32,358 nt of DNA from SIG565 sp045656145 (GCA_045656145.1 JAZOQP010000051.1:1-32358); one strand, 5' to 3'. Shown: positions 22,900 through 31,470, numbered from the stretch's first letter. Numbers and translations: made by a program. Notes: generated by a model not told the origin, from the sequence alone.

Positions 22900-24726
22900 T
22901 TACACCTGTAAATTTCTGAAATTATAAAATTCGCCTTTAAGCTTCATAAGTTCATCATAAGAGCCAAATTCAACACACTTTCCATCCTTAATAACCGCAA
23001 TTTTATCGGCATTTTTAACGGTTGAAAGTCTATGAGCCACAATAAATGTGGTTTTATCCTTTGAAAGATTTTCAATAGCACGCTGAATATGCTTTTCAGA
23101 TACAGTATCAAGAGCACTTGTTGCCTCATCAAAGATAATAATTTTAGGGTCTCGAATGAGCGCGCGGGCAATAGCCACACGCTGCTGCTGACCACCCGAA
23201 AGCTTGGTGCCACGCTCGCCAATAAGGGTATCGATACCCTCGGGTAAATCGGCCACAACATCGGTAAGGCAGGCAAGTTCCAAAATCTCATTAATTTTTT
23301 CATCGCTAACATCTTTAATACCATAGGTTATATTATCACGCATTGAACCCGAGAAAAGAATACTGCTTTGCGGAACAACGGCAAGATTTTCACGATAGGA
23401 TTTAAGATTTAAATCTTTCATATCAACGCCATCAACCATAATTTTACCGCTATCGCAAAGATAGAAGCCGGTTATTAAGTTAATAAGTGTTGATTTTCCT
23501 GCACCTGATTCGCCAACAAATGCAACCGTTTCGCCGGCCGCAATATTAAGGGTAAGGCCATCAAGTACCTTTTTGGAACCATCACGGTATTCAAAGGTGG
23601 CATTCAGGAAAGAAAATTCACCGCGAATATTATCTATTTTTGCCTTTCCTTCGATTTCCTCAACATCCTCGGAATCTAAAATTTCGCCCATTGAACGAAT
23701 TGCCTCGGTTCCCGCTGTTATGGTTGGAACGAGGTTTAAAATCTGCGAAACATAGTTTAAAAATGTTGTAAAATAGGTTTGATAAAGAGTAATATCGCCA
23801 ACCGTTAATCTACCATTCAAAGCCATAATAACGGTGAAAATAAGGCAAAGTAAACGGAACGCCTGCATTAAAAGCCAACTTGAAATATGAAATCTTCCGT
23901 TAATATCATCAATTTGATATCCCGCTTTGGCATTGGCTCCGAGTAAACCTGTCATACGCTCTATTTCAAAATTCTCAAGCGAATGAGCCTTGGTAACAGG
24001 TATTAAATTAACCATATCAACAACCTTTGAGTTCATAACCTCATTGTTTTTGCGGTATTCTCTGTTTTTCTCTCTTATATCCTTTCTGAAATGCTTAGAA
24101 ATAAGCAACATTATGGGAGCGCAAGCCACAAAAAAAGCCAAAACCGCGAGGTTACCCTTAGCAAGAATTACACCCGCAATAGTTGAAATGTTAATAACAA
24201 TATGTATAAGGTTGGTGTGGAGCGCCATTATAAGTGAGCGCACCGAGTTTACATCGTTAGTTATTTTTGAATGAATTTTACCTGCCGCATTTTCTTTATT
24301 AAACTGAATTGTGAGCTCTTGAAGTTTTGTTACAATTGCGCCACGAAGAGCGACTTCAAGGCAGCGAGTAACATCATTACGGCTCTTCATATAAAGGCGC
24401 TGCATAGGATAGTTTATAAGCATAAGGAAAACGGCAACCGAGAGATTTATAATAATATCCCTCAATGCGTTCTCGCCGCCTATGGTTATAGCATCAATGG
24501 TGTTTGCCGTTACAATAGGCATAACAAGCATAACGCTTAACTGCAAAACGCAAAAAATTGCCGAAAGAAAGAGCTTACCATAAAAGCCCTTACATATTTT
24601 AAAAAGAACGCTAAGCGGCTTAGATTTATCGGCTTTTTGATAATTTTTAAGCACATTATCCTGCATTTCTTTTATGCGCTCTGGGCTCATATCTTCAATT
24701 TCGGCTATTTTATATTTATTTTTCAT
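22900..24726 (-). CDS. ABC exporter, fused membrane and ATPase domains
   Basis: The 608-residue protein is a half-transporter that should work as a dimer. Residues 1-50 are a charged cytoplasmic extension. A six-segment type I exporter membrane domain follows (about 50-340), then an ATPase domain with Walker A GESGAGKST at 405-413, Q-loop VVPQSS, signature LSGGQQQR near 509-516, Walker B IIIFDEATSALD near 528-539 and the switch His in VAHRLSTV. All catalytic residues are intact. The substrate cannot be read from sequence. The ATG has only a weak ribosome site. The gene has its own promoter and terminator and sits between tsf and pyrH, which are adjacent in many Clostridia. Confidence 0.9.
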   Translation of the reverse strand: MKNKYKIAEIEDMSPERIKEMQDNVLKNYQKADKSKPLSVLFKICKGFYGKLFLSAIFCVLQLSVMLVMPIVTANTIDAITIGGENALRDIIINLSVAVFLMLINYPMQRLYMKSRNDVTRCLEVALRGAIVTKLQELTIQFNKENAAGKIHSKITNDVNSVRSLIMALHTNLIHIVINISTIAGVILAKGNLAVLAFFVACAPIMLLISKHFRKDIREKNREYRKNNEVMNSKVVDMVNLIPVTKAHSLENFEIERMTGLLGANAKAGYQIDDINGRFHISSWLLMQAFRLLCLIFTVIMALNGRLTVGDITLYQTYFTTFLNYVSQILNLVPTITAGTEAIRSMGEILDSEDVEEIEGKAKIDNIRGEFSFLNATFEYRDGSKKVLDGLTLNIAAGETVAFVGESGAGKSTLINLITGFYLCDSGKIMVDGVDMKDLNLKSYRENLAVVPQSSILFSGSMRDNITYGIKDVSDEKINEILELACLTDVVADLPEGIDTLIGERGTKLSGGQQQRVAIARALIRDPKIIIFDEATSALDTVSEKHIQRAIENLSKDKTTFIVAHRLSTVKNADKIAVIKDGKCVEFGSYDELMKLKGEFYNFRNLQV

Positions 24727-24759
24727 TTTACCACGACCTTTTGCCTACTTTTCGCATAA

Positions 24760-24788
24760 ATAATAACCTCTGCACTTATATTTGTCAA
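24760..24788 (-). promoter_or_regulatory. Sigma-A promoter of the ABC exporter gene
   Basis: On the minus strand a perfect TTGACA (24788-24783) and TATTAT (24765-24760) are 17 bases apart, giving a leader of about 27 bases. Confidence 0.8.
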
Positions 24789-24806
24789 TACCTTTTTAAA
24801 AATTCA

Positions 24807-24839
24807 TAAAAAAATTCCGCACTCTTACGAATGCGGAAT
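24807..24839 (-). terminator. Intrinsic terminator of rpsB-tsf
   Basis: ATTCCGCA (24814-24821) pairs with TGCGGAAT (24832-24839), with two further inner pairs, followed by seven T on the minus strand, about 15 bases after the tsf stop. Confidence 0.9.
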
Positions 24840-24854
24840 AAAAATCGAATTTTT

Positions 24855-25766
24855 TTATTTAATCATGCTTGCAACTTCGTTAGCGAAATCGTCAACACGC
24901 TTCTCAATGCCTTCGCCCTTCTCGAAACGAACGAAAGAAGCAATCTTAACATCTGCGCCAAGTGTCTTAGCTACAGAGTCAACATATTTGCCAACGGTTA
25001 AGTCGCCATCCATAACGAACTGCTGCTCTACTAAGCAGTTTTCCTTATAGTATTTGCCGATTTTACCCTCAACAATTTTGCCGAGAACCATATCAGGCTT
25101 GTTAGCCATTTTGGGATCTTCCTTCATCTGAGCGATAAGGATTTCCTTTTCCTTCTCGATAACCTCTGCAGGAACAGAAGCCTCATCAAGATAAGCAGGG
25201 TTCATAGCTGCAATCTGCATTGCAACATTCTTACCCATAGTGATTAATGCATCGTTTGCAGCATCAGCATCTGTATCAAAGTTAACCATAACACCGATTT
25301 TACCGCCGCCGTGAACATAAGAAACGAGTTTGCCCTCGAAACGAGCGAAACGACGAACCTTAATATTCTCGCGGATAGCAAGGAATAACTCCTGAACCAT
25401 CTCTTCAACAGTCATACCATCCTGCTTGCAAGCAAGTAAAGCATCCATATCGGCAGGATTCTGCTCGATAACAATGTTTGTGATTTTCTCTGCAAGAGCC
25501 TTGAATTCAGCACCGTTAGCAACGAAGTCAGTCTCAGCGTTCATCTCAACGAGAGCACCAACACCATCCTTAACGATAGCGCAAACGGTACCTTCAGCGG
25601 CAACGCGGCTAGCCTTCTTAGCCTGAGAAGCAAGTCCCTTTTCTCTTAAATAGTCAACTGCGGCTTCCATGTTGCCATCGCACTCGGTAAGAGCCTTTTT
25701 GCAATCCATCATACCGCAACCGGTTTTTTCGCGTAAAGCCTGTCCGTCTTTTCCTGTAAAAGCCAT
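24855..25766 (-). CDS. tsf: Translation elongation factor Ts
   Basis: EF-Ts exchanges GDP for GTP on EF-Tu. The 303-residue protein has the N-terminal UBA-like domain with REKTGCGMMDCKKALTE and DYLREKG, the core contact ETDFVANGAEF near 77-87 (the TDFV motif that reaches the EF-Tu nucleotide site) and two core subdomains. AGGAGG lies 9 bases before the ATG, and 33 bases separate it from rpsB with no terminator, so the two are one unit. Confidence 0.97.
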   Translation of the reverse strand: MAFTGKDGQALREKTGCGMMDCKKALTECDGNMEAAVDYLREKGLASQAKKASRVAAEGTVCAIVKDGVGALVEMNAETDFVANGAEFKALAEKITNIVIEQNPADMDALLACKQDGMTVEEMVQELFLAIRENIKVRRFARFEGKLVSYVHGGGKIGVMVNFDTDADAANDALITMGKNVAMQIAAMNPAYLDEASVPAEVIEKEKEILIAQMKEDPKMANKPDMVLGKIVEGKIGKYYKENCLVEQQFVMDGDLTVGKYVDSVAKTLGADVKIASFVRFEKGEGIEKRVDDFANEVASMIK

Positions 25767-25799
25767 TTTTTATTCCTCCTGAATATTATTAAATGTTTA

Positions 25800-26561
25800 T
25801 TATTCAGCAGCTTCTACTGCTTCTTCTGCTACTTCTTCAGCAACTGCTTCTTCAGCAGTTTCTTCAGCAGCACCCTGCTCACCCTGACGAGCTTCGATAA
25901 CTGCAGATGCGATAGTTTCAGCAATAAGCTTAACTGCTCTAATAGCGTCATCGTTACCGGGGATAACAGCGTCTACTTCATCAGGATCACAGTTGGTATC
26001 GCAGATAGCGATAATCGGAATACCGAGCTTCTTAGCTTCTGCAACTGCAATTCTTTCTTTTCTCGGGTCAACAATAAATAAAGCGCCCGGAATCTTGTTC
26101 ATATTTTCAATACCGCCAAGGAACTTCTCAAGCTTTTCAATTTCGAGCTTAAGCTGAGCTACTTCCTTCTTGGGAAGAAGATCGAATGTGCCATTCTCTT
26201 CCATTTCGCGAAGCTGCTTTAATCTTCTGATTCTGCCGCGAATAGTTGTGAAGTTTGTGAGCATACCGCCGAGCCAACGAGCATTTACGAAGGGCATTTC
26301 GCAACGGATAGCTTCTTCCTTAACAGAATCCTGAGCCTGCTTCTTGGTACCTACAAAAAGGATATCTCCGCCGTTAGCAACGATATCACGAGCAAATAAA
26401 TATGCTTCGTTTAACTTCTTAACGGTCTTCTGAAGGTCGATAATGTAGATGCCATTGCGTTCTGTGAAGATGTAAGGAGCCATTTTAGGATTCCATCTTC
26501 TAGTTTGGTGGCCGAAGTGAACGCCAGCTTCGAGCAACTGTTTCATTGATACTACTGCCAT
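25800..26561 (-). CDS. rpsB: 30S ribosomal protein S2
   Basis: S2 is a late-assembling small-subunit protein. The 253-residue product has LLEAGVHFGHQTRRWNPKM at the start, IIDLQKTVKKL, LFVGTKKQAQD, RWLGGMLTNF, and PIIAICDTNCDPD with VIPGNDDAIRA. The last 25 residues are an Ala/Glu low-complexity tail, which makes the corresponding DNA (25803-25871) an imperfect repeat. I place the start at ATG 26561 because AGGAGG lies 8 bases upstream and the residues match the family; the frame is open 27 codons further into the leader. Confidence 0.97.
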   Translation of the reverse strand: MAVVSMKQLLEAGVHFGHQTRRWNPKMAPYIFTERNGIYIIDLQKTVKKLNEAYLFARDIVANGGDILFVGTKKQAQDSVKEEAIRCEMPFVNARWLGGMLTNFTTIRGRIRRLKQLREMEENGTFDLLPKKEVAQLKLEIEKLEKFLGGIENMNKIPGALFIVDPRKERIAVAEAKKLGIPIIAICDTNCDPDEVDAVIPGNDDAIRAVKLIAETIASAVIEARQGEQGAAEETAEEAVAEEVAEEAVEAAE

Positions 26562-26680
26562 GTCTTTTTCCTCCTGAGGTTTTCCCTCCATCCCGCCTAC
26601 AGTTACAGTTATCATTCGTATCAAAATGACACCTCTGCACATAACGGAATGTGTGTATTATTTTGCTAATTTACATTAGC
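26562..26680 (-). promoter_or_regulatory. rpsB 5' leader with possible structured elements
   Basis: The predicted leader is about 120 bases, much longer than others in this window. Its 5' end forms GCTAAT-GTAA-ATTAGC (26680-26665). A second small stem pairs CACAT (26653-26649) with ATGTG (26642-26638). Just before the gene a CCTC (26579-26576) could pair either with GGAGG upstream (26589-26585) or with the true ribosome site AGGAGG (26575-26570). Autoregulation by S2 is known in other bacteria; I do not recognise a known leader motif here. Confidence 0.35.
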
Positions 26681-26686
26681 CAAAGT

Positions 26687-26715
26687 ATTATATCATAGGC
26701 GGAAACAAAAATCAA
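26687..26715 (-). promoter_or_regulatory. Sigma-A promoter of rpsB-tsf
   Basis: On the minus strand TTGATT (26715-26710) and TATAAT (26692-26687) are 17 bases apart. Together with the guaB promoter it fills the divergent gap 26562-26859; the rest of that gap (about 26716-26797) is AT-rich with nothing I recognise. Confidence 0.85.
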
Positions 26716-26797
26716 GCATTAATTTTAATATTTACGCAAAATTTATGAAGTTATAATTAAGCAAGATAAAATAATTTTATTTTTTTATAATATGTTA

Positions 26798-26827
26798 TTG
26801 ACTTTACACCCTGTTTTGTTATATAAT
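26798..26827 (+). promoter_or_regulatory. Sigma-A promoter of guaB
   Basis: TTGACT (26798-26803) and TATAAT (26822-26827) are 18 bases apart. The start point would be near 26834, leaving a leader of about 26 bases, too short for a purine riboswitch. Confidence 0.85.
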
Positions 26828-26859
26828 CGTAAAAATAAAACTTAACGGAGGAAGATAAA

Positions 26860-28365
26860 ATGGCTTATTATTTCGAAAATGTTTCACACACCTTTAATGA
26901 GTACTTATTAGTGCCCGGTTATTCTTCGGCTGATTGCATTCCTGCAAATGTTAGCCTTAAGACCCCGCTTGTTAAATTCAAGAAGGGTGAAGAACCTGCA
27001 ATTTCACTCAATATTCCTATGGTATCCGCTATTATGCAGTCGGTATCAGGTGAAAAGTTAGCGGTAGCTCTCGCTAAAGAAGGCGGTGTGTCATTTATTT
27101 ATGGCTCACAGTCTATCGAAGATGAGGCGGCTATGGTAGCCCGCGCTAAAAACTTCAAGGCAGGTTTCGTTACAAGCGCTTCAAATATTAAGCCCGACCA
27201 GACCCTTGCTGATATAATTGCTTTAAAAGAAGAAAACGGTTTCTCCACCGTTGCTGTAACCGAAGATGGTTCAGCCCACGGAAAGCTTCTCGGTATTGTA
27301 ACCTCTCGCGATTATCGTGTTAGCCGTATGGCTCCCGATACACTCGTTCGTGATTTTATGACTCCTTTTGAAAAGCTTATCTATGCTTATGATGATGTTA
27401 CCTTAAAAGAGGCTAACAACATTATTTGGGATAACAAGCTTAATGCTCTTCCCGTTATTGATAAGAATGGTAACCTTATGTCAATCGTTTTCCGCAAGGA
27501 CTATGATTTACACAAGAAAAATCCGCTCGAACTCCTAGATTCCGACAAGCGCTATGTTGTAGGCGCAGGTATTAACACCAGAGACTACGAAGAGCGTATT
27601 CCCGCTTTAGTTGAGGCAGGTGCCGATGTTCTTTGCATTGACTCTTCCGAAGGCTTTAGCGAATGGCAGGCTAGAACCCTTAAATTCGCCAGAGAAAAAT
27701 ATGGCGATAAGATTAAGATTGGTGCCGGTAACGTTGTTGATGCCGATGGCTTTAACTTCTTGGCTGACGCAGGCGCTGACTTTATTAAGGTTGGTATCGG
27801 CGGCGGTTCAATCTGTATTACAAGAGAAACCAAGGGTATTGGCAGAGGACAGGCTACTGCTCTTATCGATGTTTGCAAGGCAAGAGATGAATATTTTGAA
27901 AAGCACGGCGTTTATATCCCGGTTTGCTCGGATGGCGGTATTGTTCACGACCATCACATGACCTTGGCTCTTGCTATGGGTGCCGACTTTATGATGCTCG
28001 GTCGCTACTTCGCTCGTTTTGATGAAAGCCCCACAAACAAGCTTATGGTTAACGGCTCCTATGTTAAGGAGTATTGGGGTGAAGGCTCAAACAGAGCTCG
28101 TAACTGGCAGAGATATGACCTTGGCGGTGATAAGAAATTATCATTTGAAGAGGGCGTTGACTCTTATGTTCCTTATGCCGGAACTCTTAAAGACAACGTT
28201 GCAATTTCTCTTGCAAAGGTTCGTTCAACAATGTGTAACTGCGGCGCACTTACAATTCCCGAACTTCAGCAAAAAGCTAAGCTTACCTTAGTTAGTGCAA
28301 CAAGTATTATTGAGGGCGGCGCTCATGATGTTATAACAAAAGAAAGCGGAAACATTCATAAATAA
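26860..28365 (+). CDS. guaB: IMP dehydrogenase of the Tritrichomonas foetus-like type
   Basis: This enzyme oxidises IMP to XMP with NAD+, the committed step of GMP synthesis. The 501-residue protein has a TIM barrel split by two CBS domains (about 95-215), the Asp261 loop CIDSS, the active-site loop GIGGGSICITRE with Cys319, the distinctive KGIGRGQATA segment at 325-334, and the catalytic flap NWQRYDLGG with Arg418 and Tyr419. From memory, Cys319, Arg418, Tyr419 and Asp261 have the same numbers in the T. foetus enzyme, and long stretches such as HTFNEYLL and VPYAGKLKDNV-like segments agree. It thus belongs to a branch unlike the usual Bacillota GuaB. GGAGGA lies 7 bases before the ATG. It is monocistronic and opposite in direction to its neighbours. 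Confidence 0.93.
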   Translation: MAYYFENVSHTFNEYLLVPGYSSADCIPANVSLKTPLVKFKKGEEPAISLNIPMVSAIMQSVSGEKLAVALAKEGGVSFIYGSQSIEDEAAMVARAKNFKAGFVTSASNIKPDQTLADIIALKEENGFSTVAVTEDGSAHGKLLGIVTSRDYRVSRMAPDTLVRDFMTPFEKLIYAYDDVTLKEANNIIWDNKLNALPVIDKNGNLMSIVFRKDYDLHKKNPLELLDSDKRYVVGAGINTRDYEERIPALVEAGADVLCIDSSEGFSEWQARTLKFAREKYGDKIKIGAGNVVDADGFNFLADAGADFIKVGIGGGSICITRETKGIGRGQATALIDVCKARDEYFEKHGVYIPVCSDGGIVHDHHMTLALAMGADFMMLGRYFARFDESPTNKLMVNGSYVKEYWGEGSNRARNWQRYDLGGDKKLSFEEGVDSYVPYAGTLKDNVAISLAKVRSTMCNCGALTIPELQQKAKLTLVSATSIIEGGAHDVITKESGNIHK

Positions 28366-28372
28366 AAATCTT

Positions 28373-28408
28373 AACCCCTGACTAAACTCGGTCAGGGGTT
28401 TGTTTTTA
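28373..28408 (+). terminator. Intrinsic terminator of guaB
   Basis: AACCCCTGAC (28373-28382) pairs with GTCAGGGGTT (28391-28400), followed by TGTTTTT. Confidence 0.9.
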
Positions 28409-28412
28409 AATG

Positions 28413-28444
28413 AAAACCCCGAGCTTTGAAACTCGGGGTTTTTT
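28413..28444. terminator. Second, bidirectional terminator between convergent guaB and dut
   Basis: AAAACCCCGAG (28413-28423) pairs with CTCGGGGTTTT (28432-28442) around an 8-base loop, with TTTTTT on the plus strand and TTTT on the minus strand. It lies 4 bases after the dut stop. Confidence 0.9.
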
Positions 28445-28448
28445 ATGT

Positions 28449-28889
28449 TTATTTTGTGCCGGTTGAGCCAAAGCCGCCCGCACCGCGAACGGTATCCTCT
28501 AGTTCCTCAACCTCATTAAACTGAACGCTTAAGAAAGGCGCAATTACAAGCTGAGCAATTCGCTCATTTTTGCCAACTGCCTGAGAAGACGCTGAATGGT
28601 TATGAAGCGCCACCATAATCTCTCCGCGATAATCGGCATCAACAACACCTACTTTATTTGCAGGAGCAAGTCCTCTTTTTGAGGCAATTCCACTTCTGGC
28701 ATAAATTAAGCCTGCATAGCCTACAGGAATTTCGGCAGCAATTCCGGTTGGAACCAAAACAGTCTCCCCTGAGCCTATAATGATATCATCTTCTAAACAG
28801 GCATATAAATCGGCACCTGCGGCAAACTCAGAGCCATAGGTTGGTATTATTGCATTTTCCCTTAATTTCTTAATGTTAACGGTTGGCAT
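28449..28889 (-). CDS. dut: Deoxyuridine 5'-triphosphate nucleotidohydrolase (dUTPase)
   Basis: dUTPase hydrolyses dUTP to dUMP, keeping uracil out of DNA and supplying thymidylate synthesis. The 146-residue trimeric-type protein shows the five motifs: AGADLYA, PTGIAAEIP with ARSG, GVVDADYRGEI with the catalytic Asp and Tyr, KNERIAQLVI, and the C-terminal RGAGGFGSTG. AAGGAG lies upstream of the ATG, and it has its own promoter abutting the stop of the preceding gene. Confidence 0.97.
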   Translation of the reverse strand: MPTVNIKKLRENAIIPTYGSEFAAGADLYACLEDDIIIGSGETVLVPTGIAAEIPVGYAGLIYARSGIASKRGLAPANKVGVVDADYRGEIMVALHNHSASSQAVGKNERIAQLVIAPFLSVQFNEVEELEDTVRGAGGFGSTGTK

Positions 28890-28917
28890 ATAATCACTCC
28901 TTAATTTTCTTTATTTA

Positions 28918-28946
28918 ATTTTATCAGTAATTAAAAAGAAAATCAA
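28918..28946 (-). promoter_or_regulatory. Promoter of dut
   Basis: On the minus strand TTGATT (28946-28941) and TAAAAT (28923-28918) are 17 bases apart. The -35 directly abuts the stop codon of the YitT-like gene, and no terminator separates the two genes, so dut may also receive read-through. Confidence 0.7.
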
Positions 28947-29792
28947 CTAAATATTTTTAAAACCCTGCCCTATTATCTCACCCGCATCGGTTATAACCGT
29001 GAAAGCCTTTGTGTCGGCCTCTTTAATAAGGGTTATAAGATTTGCAACCTCATATTTTCTCACAGCGCAAAGAAGGAGTTCATTATCCTCCCCTGTAAAG
29101 CCACCTTTTGAAGAAACTCTGGTTATTCCGCGCCCGAGTTCAGTTGATACCCTTTCAACTATTGTCCCGCTTTTCTTAGTTACAATTAAAACAATTTTCC
29201 CTTTATCCGCACCATAAAGCATACTATCTATTACCTGCGTTGCGGCATAAATTGCTATGAGGCTAAAAAGCGCACTTTCAATATTAGCATAAATAAAAGC
29301 AGAAAGCATTATAACAAGTGCATCAAAAACCATTATTACCCTGCCCACCGAAATATGCGGTCTTTTAGAGTTTATAAAATGAGCAATAATATCCACCCCA
29401 CCCGTTGTGGCGCCGCTAATTAGAATTAAAGAAATGCCAAAACCCGAAATAATTCCACCAAAAACCGCGGCTAAAACGGGGTTTAATGAAAATTTCGGGA
29501 ACATAATTTCCGCAATATTTAAAGTTGAAGAAAGAATAAAAGTAACGGCGACGGTTTTTAAGATAAAACCGCCGCCTAATTTTTTCAATGCAAAGAGCAT
29601 AAGCGGTACATTAAGGATTAACAAGATTGTACCCGATGGAATTGGGGTAACCGCCGAAAGAATGGTTGCAACGCCTGTAAATCCTCCCGGCGAAATTTTA
29701 TTTGGTTCTAAAAAAGATACAACGCTAAAAGAATAAACAGCGCACCCTATTAACCAATATAAAAAATCTTTAATGCACCTTTTATATTCCAC
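28947..29792 (-). CDS. YitT/DUF161-DUF2179 family membrane protein
   Basis: The 281-residue protein has an N-terminal membrane domain of about five or six segments with the YitT-family glycine-rich motif PNKISPGGFTGVATIL, and ATTGGVDIIAHF in the middle. A soluble C-terminal DUF2179 domain follows (about 205-277, with RGITRVSSKGGFTGEDNELLLC). The family is abundant in Bacillota and its function is, to my knowledge, not established. The start is GTG 29792 with GAGGTG upstream. It lies 16 bases after mrnC. Confidence 0.85.
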   Translation of the reverse strand: MEYKRCIKDFLYWLIGCAVYSFSVVSFLEPNKISPGGFTGVATILSAVTPIPSGTILLILNVPLMLFALKKLGGGFILKTVAVTFILSSTLNIAEIMFPKFSLNPVLAAVFGGIISGFGISLILISGATTGGVDIIAHFINSKRPHISVGRVIMVFDALVIMLSAFIYANIESALFSLIAIYAATQVIDSMLYGADKGKIVLIVTKKSGTIVERVSTELGRGITRVSSKGGFTGEDNELLLCAVRKYEVANLITLIKEADTKAFTVITDAGEIIGQGFKNI

Positions 29793-29808
29793 AAGAACAC
29801 CTCATTTT

Positions 29809-30189
29809 TTAGATTTCTTGTGAAAAGTTTTCCCAAATTATTCTAAATAATTCTTTTTCTCTATCAAGTTCTCCCGATAAATGCAAAAATCCGAAAAGGG
29901 TTTCAAGACCTGTTGCAGTATGATATTCTCCCTTTGTTGCATTTTTTGGGGTGTTTCCTGTATGAAAATTTCGCCCTCTTTTAAAAACCGAAATTTCAGT
30001 TTCGGTTAATAACGGTTCAATAAACTTAAATGCCTCGCTTTGAGATTTAGCATTAACAAACCTTACCGATAGCGAATGAAGTTGCCCTGAAGGTCTGTTT
30101 ATTTCGGCCAATTTTTCGCGAACATAAAGCCCATATACCGCATCTCCAACAAAGGACAAAACCGATGGATTTAATAATTTAGCATCCAT
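29809..30189 (-). CDS. mrnC: Mini-ribonuclease III
   Basis: MrnC is an RNase III catalytic domain without a double-stranded RNA-binding domain that trims 23S rRNA precursor ends in Bacillota. The 126-residue protein has LSFVGDAVYGLYVRE with the metal-binding Asp, the HSLSVRFVNAKSQ helix, FKRGRN, and EYHTATGLETLFGFLHL with the second acidic cluster. AGGAG lies before the ATG, and it sits 9 bases after obg. In other Bacillota mrnC is commonly next to cysS, so its place after obg is a variant. Confidence 0.9.
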   Translation of the reverse strand: MDAKLLNPSVLSFVGDAVYGLYVREKLAEINRPSGQLHSLSVRFVNAKSQSEAFKFIEPLLTETEISVFKRGRNFHTGNTPKNATKGEYHTATGLETLFGFLHLSGELDREKELFRIIWENFSQEI

Positions 30190-30198
30190 AATAACTCC

Positions 30199-31470
30199 TT
30201 ATGGTATATAGTCAAACTCTACACCGCAAACGCTTACGGTATCGCCCTCTTTAATACCCGCCTTTTCAAGCGCCTTTATAATGCCGCTTGAGCGAAGCGC
30301 TCTCTCAAAATACTGAAGCGATTCATAATCATCAGGGTCAACCTTATTCATAATATCATCAACCCAATCGGCATCATCAACATAGAAAATACCATCTCGA
30401 ATATTAATTTTAAAGGTTTCTTTGGGTTTAAATTCGGTAATTACGGTTTCAATTTCGCTCTCATATTTAATTATGGGCGGAAGCTCCTGCAAACGTGCCG
30501 CAACACATTTTATAAGGGCATCGGTGCCCTCGGCAATAGCCGCCATAATTGGAAAGAAATCATATCCTTTTTCTTCGAAATAGGTTTTATACTTATCTAT
30601 TTCTTCCTCTTCCAAAAGGTCGCATTTATTACCAACTATTATTTGGGGTCTATTAGTTAATTCCTCGGAAAATACTGCGAGTTCGCGATTGATTTTTTCG
30701 AAATCTTCAATAGGGTCTCTACCCTCGCTTCCCGAAATATCAATAACGTGCAAAAGCATTCTGCAACGCTCAACATGGCGCAAGAATTCGTGTCCTAAGC
30801 CTACGCCTTCGCCTGCGCCTTCAATAAGTCCCGGGATATCGGCCATAACAAAGGAAGCGCCCTCATCAATTCTTACAACGCCTAAAACGGGAGTTAGAGT
30901 TGTGAAATGATAGTTAGCAATCTTCGGCTTTGCTTCACTTACAACCGATACAAGCGTTGACTTACCAACATTTGGGAAACCAATTAAGCCAACATCGGCA
31001 AGCAATTTCAATTCAAGCGTTACATCAAGCTCCTCGCCTTTTTGGCCATCGTTGGCATAACGGGGGATTTGACGGGTTGAAGAAGAAAAATGCCAGTTAC
31101 CCCAGCCACCATTACCGCCTTTAGCAATAACAACGGGCTCATCATCCGAAATATCTGCAATGATTCTGCCGCTCTCTGCCTCTTTAACGAGTGTTCCTCG
31201 GGGCACCGAAATTACTAAATTTTTAGCACTTTTTCCTGTGCAACGACAGCCGCCGCCATTTTCTCCGTTTTCGGCAACATATTTTCTCTTATAGCGGAAA
31301 TCAGCAAGTGTTGATAAATTATCGTCCGCGCGAAAGATAATACTTCCGCCCTTGCCGCCATCGCCACCATCAGGGCCGCCTGCCGCCACATATTTTTCGC
31401 GATGAAATGTTGCGGCGCCATTACCGCCATTTCCCGCTTTTAGATGTATTTTAGCAACATCAACAAACAT
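30199..31470 (-). CDS. obg: Obg family GTPase (ribosome assembly)
   Basis: Obg binds the 50S subunit and links GTP/ppGpp status to ribosome maturation. The 423-residue protein has the glycine-rich OBG fold (1-157), with many GGNGG-type turns. Next is a GTPase domain with G1 GFPNVGKST at 164-172, G3 DIPGLIEGAGEGVGLG, G4 NKCD and G5 near SAI-type AAIAEG. A C-terminal OCT domain (about 345-423) ends it. The G5 position reads MAAIAEG rather than the usual SA. AAAGGAT lies upstream of the ATG. It follows rpmA as in many Bacillota, but an intrinsic hairpin lies between them. Confidence 0.96.
   Translation of the reverse strand: MFVDVAKIHLKAGNGGNGAATFHREKYVAAGGPDGGDGGKGGSIIFRADDNLSTLADFRYKRKYVAENGENGGGCRCTGKSAKNLVISVPRGTLVKEAESGRIIADISDDEPVVIAKGGNGGWGNWHFSSSTRQIPRYANDGQKGEELDVTLELKLLADVGLIGFPNVGKSTLVSVVSEAKPKIANYHFTTLTPVLGVVRIDEGASFVMADIPGLIEGAGEGVGLGHEFLRHVERCRMLLHVIDISGSEGRDPIEDFEKINRELAVFSEELTNRPQIIVGNKCDLLEEEEIDKYKTYFEEKGYDFFPIMAAIAEGTDALIKCVAARLQELPPIIKYESEIETVITEFKPKETFKINIRDGIFYVDDADWVDDIMNKVDPDDYESLQYFERALRSSGIIKALEKAGIKEGDTVSVCGVEFDYIP

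Noticed and set aside
25803..25871. Imperfect tandem repeat of GCTTCTTC-like units
   Set aside because: It is simply the Ala/Glu-rich C-terminal tail codons of S2, common in Bacillota.
26828..26859. Purine riboswitch or PurR-type leader control for guaB
   Set aside because: The promoter places the start point about 26 bases before the ATG, too short for a riboswitch, and no operator-like palindrome is seen.
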